DNA of 64,000 nt, taken from contig NZ_BAABEY010000005.1 in assembly GCF_039540405.1 (NCBI RefSeq), positions 68,988 to 132,987 on the forward strand. The letters are read 5' to 3'. The first letter of the stretch is position 1; every line of letters begins with the position of its first letter. This stretch comes from Ravibacter arvi. Its GTDB lineage: Bacteria > Bacteroidota > Bacteroidia > Cytophagales > Spirosomataceae. Of this stretch, positions 6,963 through 15,781 are shown in pieces. The notes under the pieces are model-generated. The model was not told the DNA's origin. It worked only from the letters and a program-made list of their open reading frames with translations, and made no database searches. A program made the translations under genes and the position numbers.

Positions 6963-9896
6963 ATGAATGTTTCGCCCGAAAAGCCTTTTCAACTAATTTT
7001 TTCACTTTACCAGTTTGAAAACCTGGGGTATCTGTTCCAGTCATATGTGGTACAACTGGATGCCGCCGGGCAACCCTCGCTTTTGTCCCAGCATGTGTCC
7101 TCAAAAAACATACGGGAATTCGCAAGGATATTGGATGAAGATGATTATGAGCTGGTCAGGCTGATTGACTCTTATCAGCGCGACGTTCTGCTGAAGAAGT
7201 TCAACACGAAAAAACTGCCGGCCGTAGACTTTTTTACCAAGTTGCTGGATCCCGACAAGGGAGATGCCCAAACCCGTGAATTGCTTACCGATTACCTGGA
7301 GCGTATCAATGATAAAATTTTGGAGAAATCGGCGCGGAAGCACCTTTACATTTCAGGAAAAGATGGCGACGTAGCTTGGAAAAAGATGGAGCGGATGCCG
7401 GAGACCGCCACTGTACGGTTCCATCTTTTTAGAAATGAAACCAATACCCACTATTTCCCCACGCTGCGGTACCGGGGCGAAAAACTTGAGTTCCAGTACC
7501 AGGATGCGCTGCTGATATGCCAGACACCTGCGTGGTTGCTCGTGAATGAAAAACTATACCATTTTGAGGGTAACCTTGACGGTAAAAAGTTAAAACCGTT
7601 TCTGAATAAAAAGTTTATCCCCATCCCGCGTGAGATGGAAGAGAAATACCTGCAGCGCTTCATTCTGCCGCTGCTGGCGTCGCACGACGTGGTTGCGAAA
7701 GGGTATGAAATAAGTACTGAAGCCTACCCGGCACGGCCGGTGCTCATGCTGGTGGAAGGAAGCGGCGGGGCTCAGCAAGACCTTTTCGGAAATGTCTCAG
7801 CCGTGGATACCACCGTTGAAGCAGATATGAATGTGGTGTTGTCGTTCCGCTACGGTGCGTACACCTTCCGGCCTGATAATTTTGCCTCACCCTGGCATGT
7901 GAGCCTCGACAAAAGCGAGTCGAGCTATGTATTGCACAAGGTACGAAGGGACCTGGAGCTGGAAAAGGAGGTACTCCGAAAACTGGCGGATTGGGGATTG
8001 AATATCGGCTGGGGAAAGGCCGGGTTTTCGAAGGGCTACCTGTTCGGGTGGCTGCGTGAGAAGCGCGAGGCCCTGGACCGGGCTGGAATAGAGGTAGTGC
8101 AGAGCAAGGAAAACCGGCACACGTATTACCTGGGCCAGTCGTCGATGAAGGTGACTATCACCGATAGTGAAGACCAGGATTGGTTCGATGTCAGGATAAC
8201 GGTCACATTCGGCGAATACGAAATCCCGTTTGTAAAGTTGAAAAAGAATATCCTCCAGCAGAAGAAGGAGTTCGTTCTTCCAAATGGTGAAATTGCCATT
8301 ATCCCGGAAAGCTGGTTTGCCGACTATTCAGAATTGATCCAGCTCGTTGAACCGGACGGGCAATCAGGGATTCGTCTCCGCAAACACCATATTTCGCTTA
8401 TAGATTCCCTGGGCAGGAACAGCCTGGCTTCGGTGGTGATGAGCAGGCGCCTGCAAAAGCTGAAAGACTTTGAAGAAATATCGTCTTACGAGCTGCCAAA
8501 GAGCTTTAACGGCGAACTACGCCCTTACCAGAAGTCGGGGTATGACTGGCTCAGGTTTTTGAATGAATACCAGCTGGGTGGATGCCTGGCCGACGATATG
8601 GGGCTAGGGAAGACGATTCAGACGCTCGCTCTCCTGTTGTCCCAGAAGGAGAATAAAGCTGAAAATCCTTCGCTGCTGATTATGCCGGTTTCGCTTTTAT
8701 ATAACTGGGCCAGCGAAGCGGAGAAGTTTACACCGGCGCTGCGTATCCTGCTCTATACGGGCACGGGCCGGGACAAAGATACCACGCGGTTTGAGAACTA
8801 CGACCTTGTGCTGACTTCCTACGGCATTGTACGCCTGGATATTGAAACTCTGAAAATGTTCAGGTTTAACTATGTAATTCTGGATGAGTCGCAGGCGATC
8901 AAGAATCCTTCCTCCATTACTACGCAGGCGGTCATGGAGCTCCAATCACGGCACCGGCTGATTTTATCGGGGACACCGCTGGAAAACAGCGCGATGGATC
9001 TCTGGTCGCAAATGACGTTTATCAACCCCGGACTACTCGGGAGCAAGTCCTTTTTCCAGAAGACGTATCTGGTTCCGATTGAGAAAAATAATGACGAGCA
9101 AGCTACGCAACGGCTCTATGCGGCTATAAAGCCTTTCTTTTTGCGTCGTCATAAATCACAGGTAGCAAAATTTCTTCCCGAAAAAACAGAAAGCATTCAC
9201 TATACGACGATGACGGAAGACCAGGCTGAGATTTATGAAAAAACAAAGAGTGGGTTCAGGAATATGATCCTTCAGCAACTTGATAGTGAAGGTATTTCCA
9301 AGTCTCAGATTATGATTTTACAGGGACTTAGCCAATTGCGTCAACTGGCCAATCACCCGCGGATGGTGGATCCGGAATATGCCGGGGAGTCGGGCAAGTT
9401 CAGAGATGTATTCCATAAAGTGGAAACTGCTTTGGCTGAAAATCACAAAATACTGATATTCAGCTCTTTTGTTAAACACTTGGATATTTTTAAGAAAAAA
9501 TTTGAGCACATGGGCCTCCCGTTTGCCTACCTGGACGGTAGTACGGTGAAGAGGACAGAAGAAGTGGCTCGTTTCCAGGAAGACCCCGATGTTCGCGTAT
9601 TTCTGATCTCGATAAAAGCCGGGGGAGTCGGCCTGAACCTGACCGCAGCCGAGTACGTTTTTATACTCGATCCCTGGTGGAACCCGGCCATTGAAGCGCA
9701 GGCGATTGACCGCGCTCACCGGATAGGCCAGGACAAATCAGTGTTTATTTACAAGTTCATTACCAAAAATACGGTTGAAGAAAAGATCCTTGTTCTTCAA
9801 AACAAAAAGAAGGCGCTCGCTAGCGAACTAATTACCACTGAAGAGGGGTTTGTTAAGTCACTGACCAGGGAAGATGTCATGGCGTTAATCGATTAG
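6963..9896 (+). CDS. SNF2-family DEAD/DEAH-box helicase
   Basis: A 977-residue SNF2/RapA-type ATP-dependent translocase. The first 480 residues are a less conserved N-terminal region. The helicase core starts with LRPYQKSGYDWLRFLNEYQL. Walker A is in LADDMGLGKTIQTLALL (GKT near residue 550), motif II is DESQ near 641, and motif III is SGTPLENSAMDLWSQ. The C-terminal RecA-like domain carries ILIFSSFVKHLDIFKKKFE, ISIKAGGVGLNLTAAEYVF and the motif VI segment AIDRAHRIGQDKSV. Such proteins move on double-stranded DNA and remodel protein-DNA or polymerase complexes in the cytoplasm; bacterial family members are often linked to transcription recycling. It is transcribed away from the sigma factor, and gldC follows 97 bases later. 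Confidence 0.95.
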   Translation: MNVSPEKPFQLIFSLYQFENLGYLFQSYVVQLDAAGQPSLLSQHVSSKNIREFARILDEDDYELVRLIDSYQRDVLLKKFNTKKLPAVDFFTKLLDPDKGDAQTRELLTDYLERINDKILEKSARKHLYISGKDGDVAWKKMERMPETATVRFHLFRNETNTHYFPTLRYRGEKLEFQYQDALLICQTPAWLLVNEKLYHFEGNLDGKKLKPFLNKKFIPIPREMEEKYLQRFILPLLASHDVVAKGYEISTEAYPARPVLMLVEGSGGAQQDLFGNVSAVDTTVEADMNVVLSFRYGAYTFRPDNFASPWHVSLDKSESSYVLHKVRRDLELEKEVLRKLADWGLNIGWGKAGFSKGYLFGWLREKREALDRAGIEVVQSKENRHTYYLGQSSMKVTITDSEDQDWFDVRITVTFGEYEIPFVKLKKNILQQKKEFVLPNGEIAIIPESWFADYSELIQLVEPDGQSGIRLRKHHISLIDSLGRNSLASVVMSRRLQKLKDFEEISSYELPKSFNGELRPYQKSGYDWLRFLNEYQLGGCLADDMGLGKTIQTLALLLSQKENKAENPSLLIMPVSLLYNWASEAEKFTPALRILLYTGTGRDKDTTRFENYDLVLTSYGIVRLDIETLKMFRFNYVILDESQAIKNPSSITTQAVMELQSRHRLILSGTPLENSAMDLWSQMTFINPGLLGSKSFFQKTYLVPIEKNNDEQATQRLYAAIKPFFLRRHKSQVAKFLPEKTESIHYTTMTEDQAEIYEKTKSGFRNMILQQLDSEGISKSQIMILQGLSQLRQLANHPRMVDPEYAGESGKFRDVFHKVETALAENHKILIFSSFVKHLDIFKKKFEHMGLPFAYLDGSTVKRTEEVARFQEDPDVRVFLISIKAGGVGLNLTAAEYVFILDPWWNPAIEAQAIDRAHRIGQDKSVFIYKFITKNTVEEKILVLQNKKKALASELITTEEGFVKSLTREDVMALID

Positions 9897-9993
9897 GAAC
9901 CGGAGCAGAAAGCCCGACAGTAAAAACAGAATTAGCATTAGGCCTTGAGCGATGAGGTACAAGCCCGCCCCTCAAGGCTCAAACCTTTGAAAT

Positions 9994-10362
9994 ATGAAAA
10001 AATCTGAAATCCGGTTTAATGTAGCATTAGACGAGAAAAATTTCCCTGAAACTATTCACTGGGACGCTACCGATAATCCTAACGAGGGGATTAACGACAC
10101 GCGGGCCATTGCGATAGCGGTTTGGGATCACTACCATAAAGGGACGCTCAAGATTGATTTGTGGACCAAACAGATGGAGGTATTCGATATGAAGCAGTTC
10201 TATATCGAGATCATGCGGGGTATTTCCGAAACGCTTGTCAATGCGACGGGTGACCGGAATGCTGCTCAAAAAATTGAAAGCCTTTGTAAAGAGCTTTCGC
10301 AGGATCTGCGTGAGGAAATAAAAGCGGCGTCAGAACAGGGTAACCCGGCAGGTAAGGCTTAG
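9994..10362 (+). CDS. gldC: Gliding motility protein GldC
   Basis: A 122-residue soluble protein matching GldC: MKKSEIRFNVALDEKNFPE, IHWDATDNP, and a middle of KTLKIDLWTKQMEVFDMKQF type (here GTLKIDLWTKQMEV). In Flavobacterium johnsoniae, gldC mutants are impaired in gliding; the molecular role is unknown and the protein is found in many Bacteroidota, including non-gliders. No signal peptide is seen, consistent with a cytoplasmic location. It follows the SNF2 gene by 97 bases. Its stop overlaps by 4 bp the stop of the convergent TPR gene, leaving no room for a dedicated terminator. Confidence 0.9.
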   Translation: MKKSEIRFNVALDEKNFPETIHWDATDNPNEGINDTRAIAIAVWDHYHKGTLKIDLWTKQMEVFDMKQFYIEIMRGISETLVNATGDRNAAQKIESLCKELSQDLREEIKAASEQGNPAGKA

Positions 10363-10934
10363 TAGCTGCCGCTCGGATCACGGCTTAACCCGAAAGAGTT
10401 CTGGAACGGAGGGGTCATCAACAGGTGGTTGGCCTCTTCGTCGCCCAGTTCTACCGCCCGGTTCAGAAACCTGGCCGCCTGGAAATACCGCCCTTTCTCT
10501 ATAAGTGCAATGCCACGGTACCGGAGCACGTCGGCCCGTTTCCCGTGTGCATAGAAAACAGATCGTTCAAATTCATAGAGCGCCCGGTCTACGTCTCCCG
10601 ATGCGAGGTATATTTTACCCCTTTCCAGGTAGATTTCCGGGAGACTGTTGTCATAGCTTAACGCGGTCGTAAAGTCGAAAAGTGCTGAGTTTGGATTGCC
10701 CTGACGGGTTTGACAGAGCCCGCGGTAATAAAAAGTCAGGCAATTATGGCGGCCATTCCGGATCAGCGAATCGAAATAGGCAAAGGCTTCCTGGTACCGG
10801 CAGGTATTAAACAAGTGAACCCCTTCCGATAATTTTTTCTGCTCCCTGAACAACGGCGAATTGCGCGCGAGCACGAGAGAGGCGGCCGGAATCAGCAACA
10901 GCATCAGGGCAGGAATAAAAAGAAGGAGTATCAT
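10359..10934 (-). CDS. Membrane-anchored TPR protein
   Basis: A 191-residue protein with an N-terminal hydrophobic segment (MILLLFIPALMLLLIPAASLVL) that is an anchor or signal peptide, followed by tetratricopeptide repeats. Units can be read at about residues 38-68, 70-103 (CLTFYYRGLCQTRQGNPNSA), 104-137 (PEIYLERGKIYLASGDVDRA) and 138-170 (RGIALIEKGRYFQAARFLNR). TPR proteins bind partner proteins; the partner here is unknown. Its start overlaps the stop of the upstream yjbR-like gene as ATGA, a sign of translational coupling. Confidence 0.85.
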   Translation of the reverse strand: MILLLFIPALMLLLIPAASLVLARNSPLFREQKKLSEGVHLFNTCRYQEAFAYFDSLIRNGRHNCLTFYYRGLCQTRQGNPNSALFDFTTALSYDNSLPEIYLERGKIYLASGDVDRALYEFERSVFYAHGKRADVLRYRGIALIEKGRYFQAARFLNRAVELGDEEANHLLMTPPFQNSFGLSRDPSGSY

Positions 10935-11284
10935 GGCAACAATTCCCTGGATTTTTTAGGGAGCGAGTTCCGGACCAAGTCATAAGAGTGGAGAATCCAC
11001 TCTTTTAAGATCGAGTCGGACGTCCCTTCTTTGGGTTCTACCGTGTTCCAGTGTTTTTTATTCATGTGAAACCCGGGTCTTACTACACCGGGATGTCTTT
11101 CCCGAAGTTCTTCGGCTCTCTCCGGGTCACATTTGACGTTGAAGCTTAAGGCTTCCGTGTCGAGCGAGAGCAACAGGAAGATCTTCCCGCCGATTCTGAA
11201 TACTACAGTCTCCGGACCGAACGGCAGGTCTTCAGTGACATGGGGCTGCTCCAGGCAAAAGTCACGGACAGATTCGGCATTCAT
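10931..11284 (-). CDS. MmcQ/YjbR family protein
   Basis: A 117-residue protein of the MmcQ/YjbR (CyaY-like fold) family: VRDFCLEQPHVTEDLPFGPE, then FRIGGKIFLLLSLDTEALSF, the ERAEELRERHPGVVRPGFHM segment and the closing KKHWNTVEP. The family is described as DNA-binding by fold similarity, but a biological role is not established. It is tightly coupled in an operon: its ATG overlaps the stop of the DUF6728 gene by 4 bp, and its own stop overlaps the TPR start by 4 bp. Confidence 0.9.
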   Translation of the reverse strand: MNAESVRDFCLEQPHVTEDLPFGPETVVFRIGGKIFLLLSLDTEALSFNVKCDPERAEELRERHPGVVRPGFHMNKKHWNTVEPKEGTSDSILKEWILHSYDLVRNSLPKKSRELLP

Positions 11285-11469
11285 CGCATAAGCGCTCTTA
11301 CAATCATCACAATGAGACAGATCAGGAACATAACAATGGAGATCCTGTTGATCCAGTGCATCGTTCTCAGGTTGAATGAATCGGGATGCGTGCCGTCGTT
11401 TTTGCGGAAGACCCGGCCAAAATACCGGAAGGCTTCCCCAAGTTCGAAATATCTTTTCATGTTGCTCAT
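11281..11469 (-). CDS. DUF6728 family small membrane protein
   Basis: About 62 residues. The conserved segment MKRYFELGEAFRYFGRVFRK, then FNLRTMHWINRISIVMF and one transmembrane helix (IVMFLICLIVMIVRAL), match the DUF6728 family of small Bacteroidota proteins. The function is unknown. The ATG at 11469 has an AGAAG-like ribosome site about 8 bases upstream; a second ATG at 11460 is also possible, and the TTG at 11475 is less likely. It lies 14 bases after ispG and overlaps the YjbR gene, so it is probably made from the ispG transcript. Confidence 0.8.
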   Translation of the reverse strand: MSNMKRYFELGEAFRYFGRVFRKNDGTHPDSFNLRTMHWINRISIVMFLICLIVMIVRALMR

Positions 11470-11483
11470 AACCAACTTCTTCG

Positions 11484-13499
11484 CTATAAAGTTTTAAACA
11501 ATTCCTCTTCTTCGCGATCGGGTTCTGTCCAGCGCCCGTCCTCCCGGATCAGCTGGATCAGTTCCGCTACGGCATTGGCAGAGGAAACGGATCTTTTTAC
11601 GACATTTTGTCCCCGGTACAACGCGATTTTATCCTTCCCCATTCCGACATATCCGTAGTCGGCGTCGGCCATCTCGCCTGGACCGTTCACGATACATCCC
11701 ATGATGCCGATTTTTACACCTTTCAGATGTTCGGTGTGCTTCCGGATCATGGCTGTAGTTTCCTGGAGGTCAAAGAGTGTTCTCCCGCACGACGGGCAGG
11801 AAATGTACTCTGTTTTGGACATTCTGGTCCGCGCGGCCTGAAGGATGCCGAAAGCAATATTGTTGAAGTTCTCCGCATTTTTCAGGCGGGAAGCATGATC
11901 ATTCCGTTCGAAAACCGGCCGCAGCACAACCCCGTCACCGAAACCGTCTACTAATAAACCGCCGACATCGGTGGCGGCATAGAGCGGGAAGGCATCTCCC
12001 TGGTCGGCCGCGTACGCACGTTCGACAACGACCGGGAGGGTGATTCCGAGGTCAGCCAGTCTGAAAAACAGGCGCCGAAGCTCGGGCATGGCGTGCCGGT
12101 TGTCCGTTTTAACCCACAGAACAAGAGGTTGTGTGTTCCGGAGGGTGGTACAATAATCCTCTGTAAAATCGTGAATAGAGCCCCGCAGGAAATTCAGAAC
12201 CGGGCTCAACGGCAGTTCAGGCGTCCATTCGGCTGCCTGAATCAGCGGGAATGTATTGATTTTGTCGTCGGAATTTTGCCAGGTTCCGTAGTCCAGGATC
12301 TCTTTTAGCCCGTTGGGAAGCATAAAGGGCGCAGGTGTGGCACCCGTGTAGATAAAATCTGCTCCCAGGTCGTTCATCCGCCATTTGTCCGGCAGCGGCA
12401 GGTAGAAATGGCCGATAGGCCGCAGGTCCGAATGTGCCGAAACAGGCAGGTTCGAAAAGTCTGCGATGACACGGGGAACATTGGTTCCACCCAGGTTAAA
12501 CGTTTCGGTGGTGATTCGCCGGCTATATTTGAACGGATCAATTGGAAGTTGCTCAACAGGTTCTATGAAGGCATGCGGTGCACGGATCAGGTATCGTTCT
12601 ACCAGTTTCTGTGCTACCGGGATTTCATTCTCCGGAGGTTCTGTGAGCGACACCCGTACGGTGTCTCCGAGACCGTCTTCCAGCAGGGTGCCGATGCCTA
12701 CTGCTGATTTGATGCGGCCGTCTTCTGCTTCGCCTGCCTCGGTAACACCGAGATGGAGCGGATAAGGTTGAAGGCCGTCTTGTTGAAGCCTCTGCGCCAG
12801 GAGCCGGTAGGCTTCTACCATCACCTGGGTGTTGCTGGATTTCATGGACAATACGATCTGGTAATATCCGAGGTCTTCGCAGATTCGCAGGAATTCGAGG
12901 GCAGACTCCACCATACCCAGCGGCGTATCTCCGTACCGGCTCAGGATACGATCAGAAAGGGAGCCGTGATTGGTGCCGATCCGCATGGCAGTACCATATT
13001 CTTTGCAGATTTTGACAAGCGGCGTGAATTTTTCTCGTATCCGGTCCAGTTCCGCCTGGTAGGAGGCATCGGTATACTCAATGTTTTCGAACCGTTTTTT
13101 GTCGGCGTAATTACCCGGGTTGATCCTGATTTTTTCGACGATCCGGGCGGCAAGTTCGGCAGCATTCGGCGTGAAGTGAATGTCCGCAACAAGCGGTACT
13201 TTAACCCCGAGGATATGGAGCTTCTTCCTGATATTGTCAAGGTTTTGCGCTTCTTTGACGCTGGGGGCAGTGATGCGCACATATTCACACCCGGCATCGA
13301 CCATCCGCAGAACTTCCTGTACGGAACCGTCGGTATCCATGGTATCTACGGTTGTCATCGACTGGATTCGGATCGGGTACCGGCTCCCCATCGGTACGTC
13401 TCCTATATTTACGGTGACGGTTTCACGCCTTTGGTACGAAGTGAGCGAGGGGCAATACTGTGCTTTGAGTTTTTCGCTGATGGCAAGTGAGCTGGTCAT
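11484..13499 (-). CDS. ispG: 4-hydroxy-3-methylbut-2-enyl diphosphate synthase IspG, long form
   Basis: About 671 residues. IspG reduces methylerythritol cyclodiphosphate to HMBPP in the non-mevalonate isoprenoid pathway using a [4Fe-4S] cluster. The N-terminal TIM barrel is clear (VNIGDVPMGSRYPIRIQSMT, VPLVADIHFTPNAA, RIGTNHGSLSDRILSRYGD). A large insert of about 250 residues separates it from the C-terminal cluster domain, as in the long form of Bacteroidota, Chlamydiae and plants. The cluster ligands are visible in CPSCGRTLFDLQ and GIMGCIVNGPGE. I chose the ATG at 13499 because conserved residues start soon after it; the upstream extension to 13559 looks random. rsmE lies upstream on the same strand and DUF6728 follows. 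Confidence 0.96.
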   Translation of the reverse strand: MTSSLAISEKLKAQYCPSLTSYQRRETVTVNIGDVPMGSRYPIRIQSMTTVDTMDTDGSVQEVLRMVDAGCEYVRITAPSVKEAQNLDNIRKKLHILGVKVPLVADIHFTPNAAELAARIVEKIRINPGNYADKKRFENIEYTDASYQAELDRIREKFTPLVKICKEYGTAMRIGTNHGSLSDRILSRYGDTPLGMVESALEFLRICEDLGYYQIVLSMKSSNTQVMVEAYRLLAQRLQQDGLQPYPLHLGVTEAGEAEDGRIKSAVGIGTLLEDGLGDTVRVSLTEPPENEIPVAQKLVERYLIRAPHAFIEPVEQLPIDPFKYSRRITTETFNLGGTNVPRVIADFSNLPVSAHSDLRPIGHFYLPLPDKWRMNDLGADFIYTGATPAPFMLPNGLKEILDYGTWQNSDDKINTFPLIQAAEWTPELPLSPVLNFLRGSIHDFTEDYCTTLRNTQPLVLWVKTDNRHAMPELRRLFFRLADLGITLPVVVERAYAADQGDAFPLYAATDVGGLLVDGFGDGVVLRPVFERNDHASRLKNAENFNNIAFGILQAARTRMSKTEYISCPSCGRTLFDLQETTAMIRKHTEHLKGVKIGIMGCIVNGPGEMADADYGYVGMGKDKIALYRGQNVVKRSVSSANAVAELIQLIREDGRWTEPDREEEELFKTL

Positions 13500-13591
13500 G
13501 GATATGATTGGTTCCGAAAGCCGCAATTCTATACAAAGATAAGCTCTTTCGGGATGCACGGTTTATAAAAAACGAACCGGCTGCGAAAAAG

Positions 13592-14302
13592 TTATCTCGC
13601 AAGGTGTATAGCGAGGCACGCTGCAATGGCCGCCGTTTCGGTACGGAGCCGGGTAGGGCCCAGGGAGACCGGTTGGAACCCTGCCGACGTCGCGGCTGTC
13701 ACTTCTTCCGGGGTGAAGTCACCTTCGGGTCCTATGAGGACGAGAGCGTCGGTGCTTTCTGTGGCTGCCTGGTGAAGGACGGGGGCTGTATTTTGCTCGG
13801 GTACATACGCAATGAAAAGGTCGCCTTTTCCCGGTAGGGCAATAAGTTCGGAAATATTGGTCCCGATTTTTATTTCGGGTAAGGCAAATTGCCCTGATTG
13901 CTTCATCGCCGATACGGCAATCTTTTCCATCCTGTCGCGGTTTACTACCCGGGAGAAACTTTCCAGGTGGGTATGGGTGGTTTTGATGAATGAAATTTCG
14001 TCAACTCCCAGCTCGACCAGCTTTTCGAGCATCCATTCGTTGCGTTCAGGCTTGCGGGTGGGGGCTACCGCGATTCGCACCCGGTAGGGGCGTTTATAGA
14101 CGCTCAGGGTCTCCAGCGGCTCAAAAGTGGCTTTTTTTGGGGTAACACCTGTTAATAAAGCTTTTATGCAGTTCCCTTTTCCGTCGGTTACAAAGAGCTC
14201 CATGCCCGGGCGTCCCCGCAATGCCCTGGCAATATGATAGGCTTCGGCTTCGGAAAGCTCGCCGGATGACGGTGAGGGGCTGAAGAAAAGTGGACTATAC
14301 AT
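13592..14302 (-). CDS. rsmE: 16S rRNA (uracil-1498-N3)-methyltransferase RsmE
   Basis: About 236 residues. RsmE methylates U1498 of 16S rRNA with S-adenosylmethionine in the assembled 30S subunit. The N-terminal PUA-like domain is followed by a SPOUT methyltransferase domain. The trefoil-knot cofactor motifs are plain: LIGPEGDFTPEEV near residue 195 and SLGPTRLRTETAAIAA at the C-terminus, with RKPERNEWMLEKLVELGVDE in the middle. The ATG at 14302 is preferred because the only longer start is a TTG at 14320. ispG follows 92 bases downstream on the same strand. Confidence 0.95.
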   Translation of the reverse strand: MYSPLFFSPSPSSGELSEAEAYHIARALRGRPGMELFVTDGKGNCIKALLTGVTPKKATFEPLETLSVYKRPYRVRIAVAPTRKPERNEWMLEKLVELGVDEISFIKTTHTHLESFSRVVNRDRMEKIAVSAMKQSGQFALPEIKIGTNISELIALPGKGDLFIAYVPEQNTAPVLHQAATESTDALVLIGPEGDFTPEEVTAATSAGFQPVSLGPTRLRTETAAIAACLAIHLAR

Positions 14303-14676
14303 GCCTTTAACTTTTCGCAAACATATTAAGAATCAAGATCCGGTTAAGGGGATGCTTTCAAAAGTGCAATTTGTCCCGATGATGTCAAGTTGTACTGATT
14401 ATTGGCTATATCTACATATTTCTGTCGGTTTGGTTATAATTTTAAGCCTGTTTTCTGTTGTAATTCACAAATACTTAAATATGTAGTAGTTTTATTAACT
14501 TGTAATATTTCTTCAAAATATTTGATATAATCCTAAATATCGACCATATTTTAGTTTTTTTTCTTGTTTTTCTAAATTTTTAAAGAATTAAATTTTGTAC
14601 ATGTTGATTTATAGGATACATTTGTCTGTTGTTAAAGTATTTCACTATCTTCTCATAACGTTCTAATTGTAAGAAC
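14303..14676. other. AT-rich divergent upstream region of glutamine synthetase
   Basis: A 374-base region that is markedly AT-rich from about 14400 to 14640, unlike its GC-balanced neighbours. It separates rsmE (reverse) from the glutamine synthetase gene (forward). Apart from the promoter at 14595-14624, I see no further recognised site. The length suggests room for regulators of nitrogen assimilation, but no operator was identified. Confidence 0.5.
14595..14624 (+). promoter_or_regulatory. Bacteroidota-type promoter of the glutamine synthetase gene
   Basis: TTG at 14595-14597 (-33 element) and TACATTTG at 14617-14624 (-7 element) are 19 bases apart. Both match the phylum consensus TTG - about 19 - TAnnTTTG. 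Transcription would begin near 14631, giving a leader of about 45 bases. Confidence 0.65.
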
Positions 14677-15690
14677 ATGGCAAAGTATAAATTAGAGTAC
14701 ATTTGGCTGGACGGTACTCCCTCTATGCAGAACCTCCGCAGCAAGACAAAAATTGAAGAAAATTTTAGCGGGAAACTGGAAGACCTTCCTTTGTGGTCGT
14801 TTGACGGTTCTTCAACCGGTCAGGCCAGTGGCGGCGCGTCGGATTGTATTCTTCAGCCGGTTGCAGTTTATCCCGACCCGCAACGGAAAAACGGGTACCT
14901 CGTAATGTGCGAAGTTTTGAACGCCGATATGACACCTCATTTGTCCAACGCGCGGAGCACAATAAAAGATGATGACAACGATTTTTGGTTTGGTTTCGAG
15001 CAGGAGTACTTCTTATGGAACCCGGATACCAACAAGCCGGTCGGATTTCCATTGAACGGATATCCCGCGCCTCAGGGACCCTATTACTGTTCAGTCGGTA
15101 CGTCGAAAGCTTTCGGACGGGAAATAATTGAAGAGCACCTGGATGTTTGCCTCGATGCAGGTTTGAATGTTGAAGGGATCAATGCCGAGGTTGCGGCAGG
15201 GCAGTGGGAGTTCCAGATTTTTGCCAAAGGCGCCAAGGAAGCCGGCGACCAGATTTGGGTAGCCCGGTACCTGCTGGAAAGGATTGGTGAGAAATACGGC
15301 GTTGGCATTAACTGGACCTGCAAACCGCTTGGCGATACCGATTGGAACGGGTCGGGGATGCATGCCAATTTTTCAAACACCGTTCTCCGCACGGCAGGAA
15401 GCAAAGATGTGTATGACAAAATCTGTTCCGAATTCGGGAACTATATCCAGGAGCACATTGCGGTATACGGCCCGGACAATCACCTGCGCCTGACCGGCAA
15501 GCACGAAACCGCTGCAATTGACCAGTTCAGCTATGGTGTTTCCGACCGGGGCGCCTCGATCCGGATCCCGGTAGCTACTGTTCAGCGGGGCTGGAAAGGC
15601 TGGCTGGAAGACCGTCGGCCCAATTCTGCGGCAGATCCCTACAAAGTAGCCGCCAGAATTATCGAAACCGTTAAAGGTGTAAAGATTTGA
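14677..15690 (+). CDS. Glutamine synthetase, eukaryote-like type II
   Basis: A 337-residue GSII enzyme that makes glutamine from glutamate, ammonia and ATP in the cytoplasm. Type II features include the short length (GSI is about 470), the start KLEYIWLDGTPSMQNLRSKT, SFDGSSTGQASGGASDCIL, the metal/substrate segment FGFEQEYFLW, VAAGQWEFQI, NGSGMHANFS and the C-terminal RRPNSAADPYKVAARI. GSII was named from eukaryotes and rhizobia and is also found in Bacteroidota. No adenylylation loop of the GSI type is expected, so control is likely transcriptional through the long AT-rich upstream region. No adjacent nitrogen gene is seen. Confidence 0.93.
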   Translation: MAKYKLEYIWLDGTPSMQNLRSKTKIEENFSGKLEDLPLWSFDGSSTGQASGGASDCILQPVAVYPDPQRKNGYLVMCEVLNADMTPHLSNARSTIKDDDNDFWFGFEQEYFLWNPDTNKPVGFPLNGYPAPQGPYYCSVGTSKAFGREIIEEHLDVCLDAGLNVEGINAEVAAGQWEFQIFAKGAKEAGDQIWVARYLLERIGEKYGVGINWTCKPLGDTDWNGSGMHANFSNTVLRTAGSKDVYDKICSEFGNYIQEHIAVYGPDNHLRLTGKHETAAIDQFSYGVSDRGASIRIPVATVQRGWKGWLEDRRPNSAADPYKVAARIIETVKGVKI

Positions 15691-15724
15691 CTACAGACTA
15701 ACGATTTGGAATACTGACGACAGC

Positions 15725-15753
15725 AAAGCCTTCCGATTTAATTGGAAGGCTTT
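15725..15753. terminator. Terminator after glutamine synthetase
   Basis: A 10-bp perfect stem, AAAGCCTTCC (15725-15734) with GGAAGGCTTT (15744-15753), and a 9-base AT loop, followed by T-rich CTTATT. It lies between convergent genes and could serve both. Confidence 0.8.
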
Positions 15754-15781
15754 CTTATTGGCCATTAATCATGAGCCGGTA

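Noticed and set aside
12753..13490. Long forward ORF of 245 codons opposite ispG
   Set aside because: It lies entirely within the well-supported ispG gene and its translation has no family features; it is an antisense shadow.
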